Origin: PNKC01 sp039917655
Lineage (GTDB): Bacteria; Chloroflexota; Dehalococcoidia; Tepidiformales; Tepidiformaceae
Direction of reading: 5' to 3'
NCBI GenBank assembly: GCA_039917655.1
Contig: JBDSJC010000036.1
Location: 1 to 6,055 of the forward strand
DNA: 6,055 bases
The notes below the pieces were generated by a model. It did not search any database, was not told where the DNA came from, and worked only from the letters and a program-made list of their open reading frames with translations. Shown piece after piece: positions 5,847 through 6,055 of this stretch. The position numbers and the translations under genes were made by a program. Within the stretch, counting starts at the first letter, position 1. Each line of letters begins with the position of its first letter.

Positions 5847-6055
5847 CCGCCGTACTCCCAGCCCAGCTCCCGCTCGATCAGCATCTCGCCGCTGCGCAGG
5901 ATCTCGCCATCGGTGGCGCGCCCGATGACGATCGTGTGGTCGCCCGCCTCGGTCATCTTCTCGACATCACAGATGAACCAGCCGAGCGAGTTATCGAGCA
6001 CTGGGCAGAGGTTCGAAGCCAGTCCGTGCGGGATGTCCGACAGTTTGTCGTGGAC
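5843..6055 (-). CDS. Flavin reductase-like protein, C-terminal part, cut by window edge
   Basis: The last 70 residues plus stop of a protein that resembles the flavin reductase-like, FMN-binding domain (PF01613). This family either supplies reduced flavin to a monooxygenase partner or uses bound FMN itself, in the cytosol. The visible support is a strand-turn pattern LGWFICDVEKM (24-34 of the fragment), the characteristic GDHTIVIGRATDG (38-50; family form GDH-x4-G), and the C-terminal ELGWEYGG ending, where the family usually has a Tyr-containing close. The N-terminal FMN-phosphate contacts lie outside the window, so the subtype and partner are unknown. The stop TAA (5845-5843) overlaps the GNAT stop TAG by TTAG, so the two genes converge with no spacer. 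Confidence 0.8.
   Translation of the reverse strand, partial: VHDKLSDIPHGLASNLCPVLDNSLGWFICDVEKMTEAGDHTIVIGRATDGEILRSGEMLIERELGWEYGG

Overview
The window is a compact, GC-rich stretch of bacterial chromosome with short or absent intergenic gaps, several GTG starts, and stop/start overlaps (GTGA, TGATG). Nothing in it looks mobile: no transposase, integrase, tRNA, rRNA, CRISPR array or long repeat was seen. The gene content (biotin-dependent carboxylase, AI-2E-type membrane protein, acyl-CoA dehydrogenase, AlgH/YqgE, YgjP-type metallopeptidase, flavin reductase) fits a free-living aerobic or facultative bacterium that degrades acyl-CoAs. The phylum cannot be fixed from this sequence. A high-GC proteobacterium, actinobacterium or Chloroflexota-type lineage would all fit.

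Layout. On the minus strand, reading from about 1845 down to 1, there is a probable three-gene operon: an AI-2E family permease-like membrane protein, an 80-residue double zinc-ribbon protein of DUF2321 type starting 3 nt after its stop, and, after a 69-nt gap containing an imperfect hairpin, the N-terminal 139 residues of a biotin carboxylase that runs off the left edge. A gap of about 64 bp then separates this operon from a divergent plus-strand series: an alpha/beta hydrolase of the KANL3/Tex30 type (1910-2530), a YgjP/DUF45 zinc metallopeptidase that overlaps it by GTGA (2527-3237), and an AlgH/YqgE (UPF0301) protein 41 bp later (3279-3830). After 85 bp comes a second plus-strand pair, an acyl-CoA dehydrogenase (3916-5082) and a two-part GNAT acetyltransferase (5082-5846) joined by TGATG. 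The right edge holds the C-terminal 70 codons of a minus-strand flavin reductase-like protein, whose stop overlaps the GNAT stop by 4 bp.

How the genes may work together. The carboxylase and acyl-CoA dehydrogenase are both enzymes of acyl-CoA metabolism, and the flavin reductase is another flavin-dependent redox protein. They lie in different transcription units, so a shared pathway is only an inference. The tightest links are the two overlapping pairs, hydrolase/metallopeptidase and dehydrogenase/acetyltransferase, where translational coupling is likely. Most genes are recognisable families. No clearly new multi-gene system is evident. The least explained items are the zinc-ribbon protein, the N-terminal half of the GNAT protein, and the reason for the two coupled pairs.
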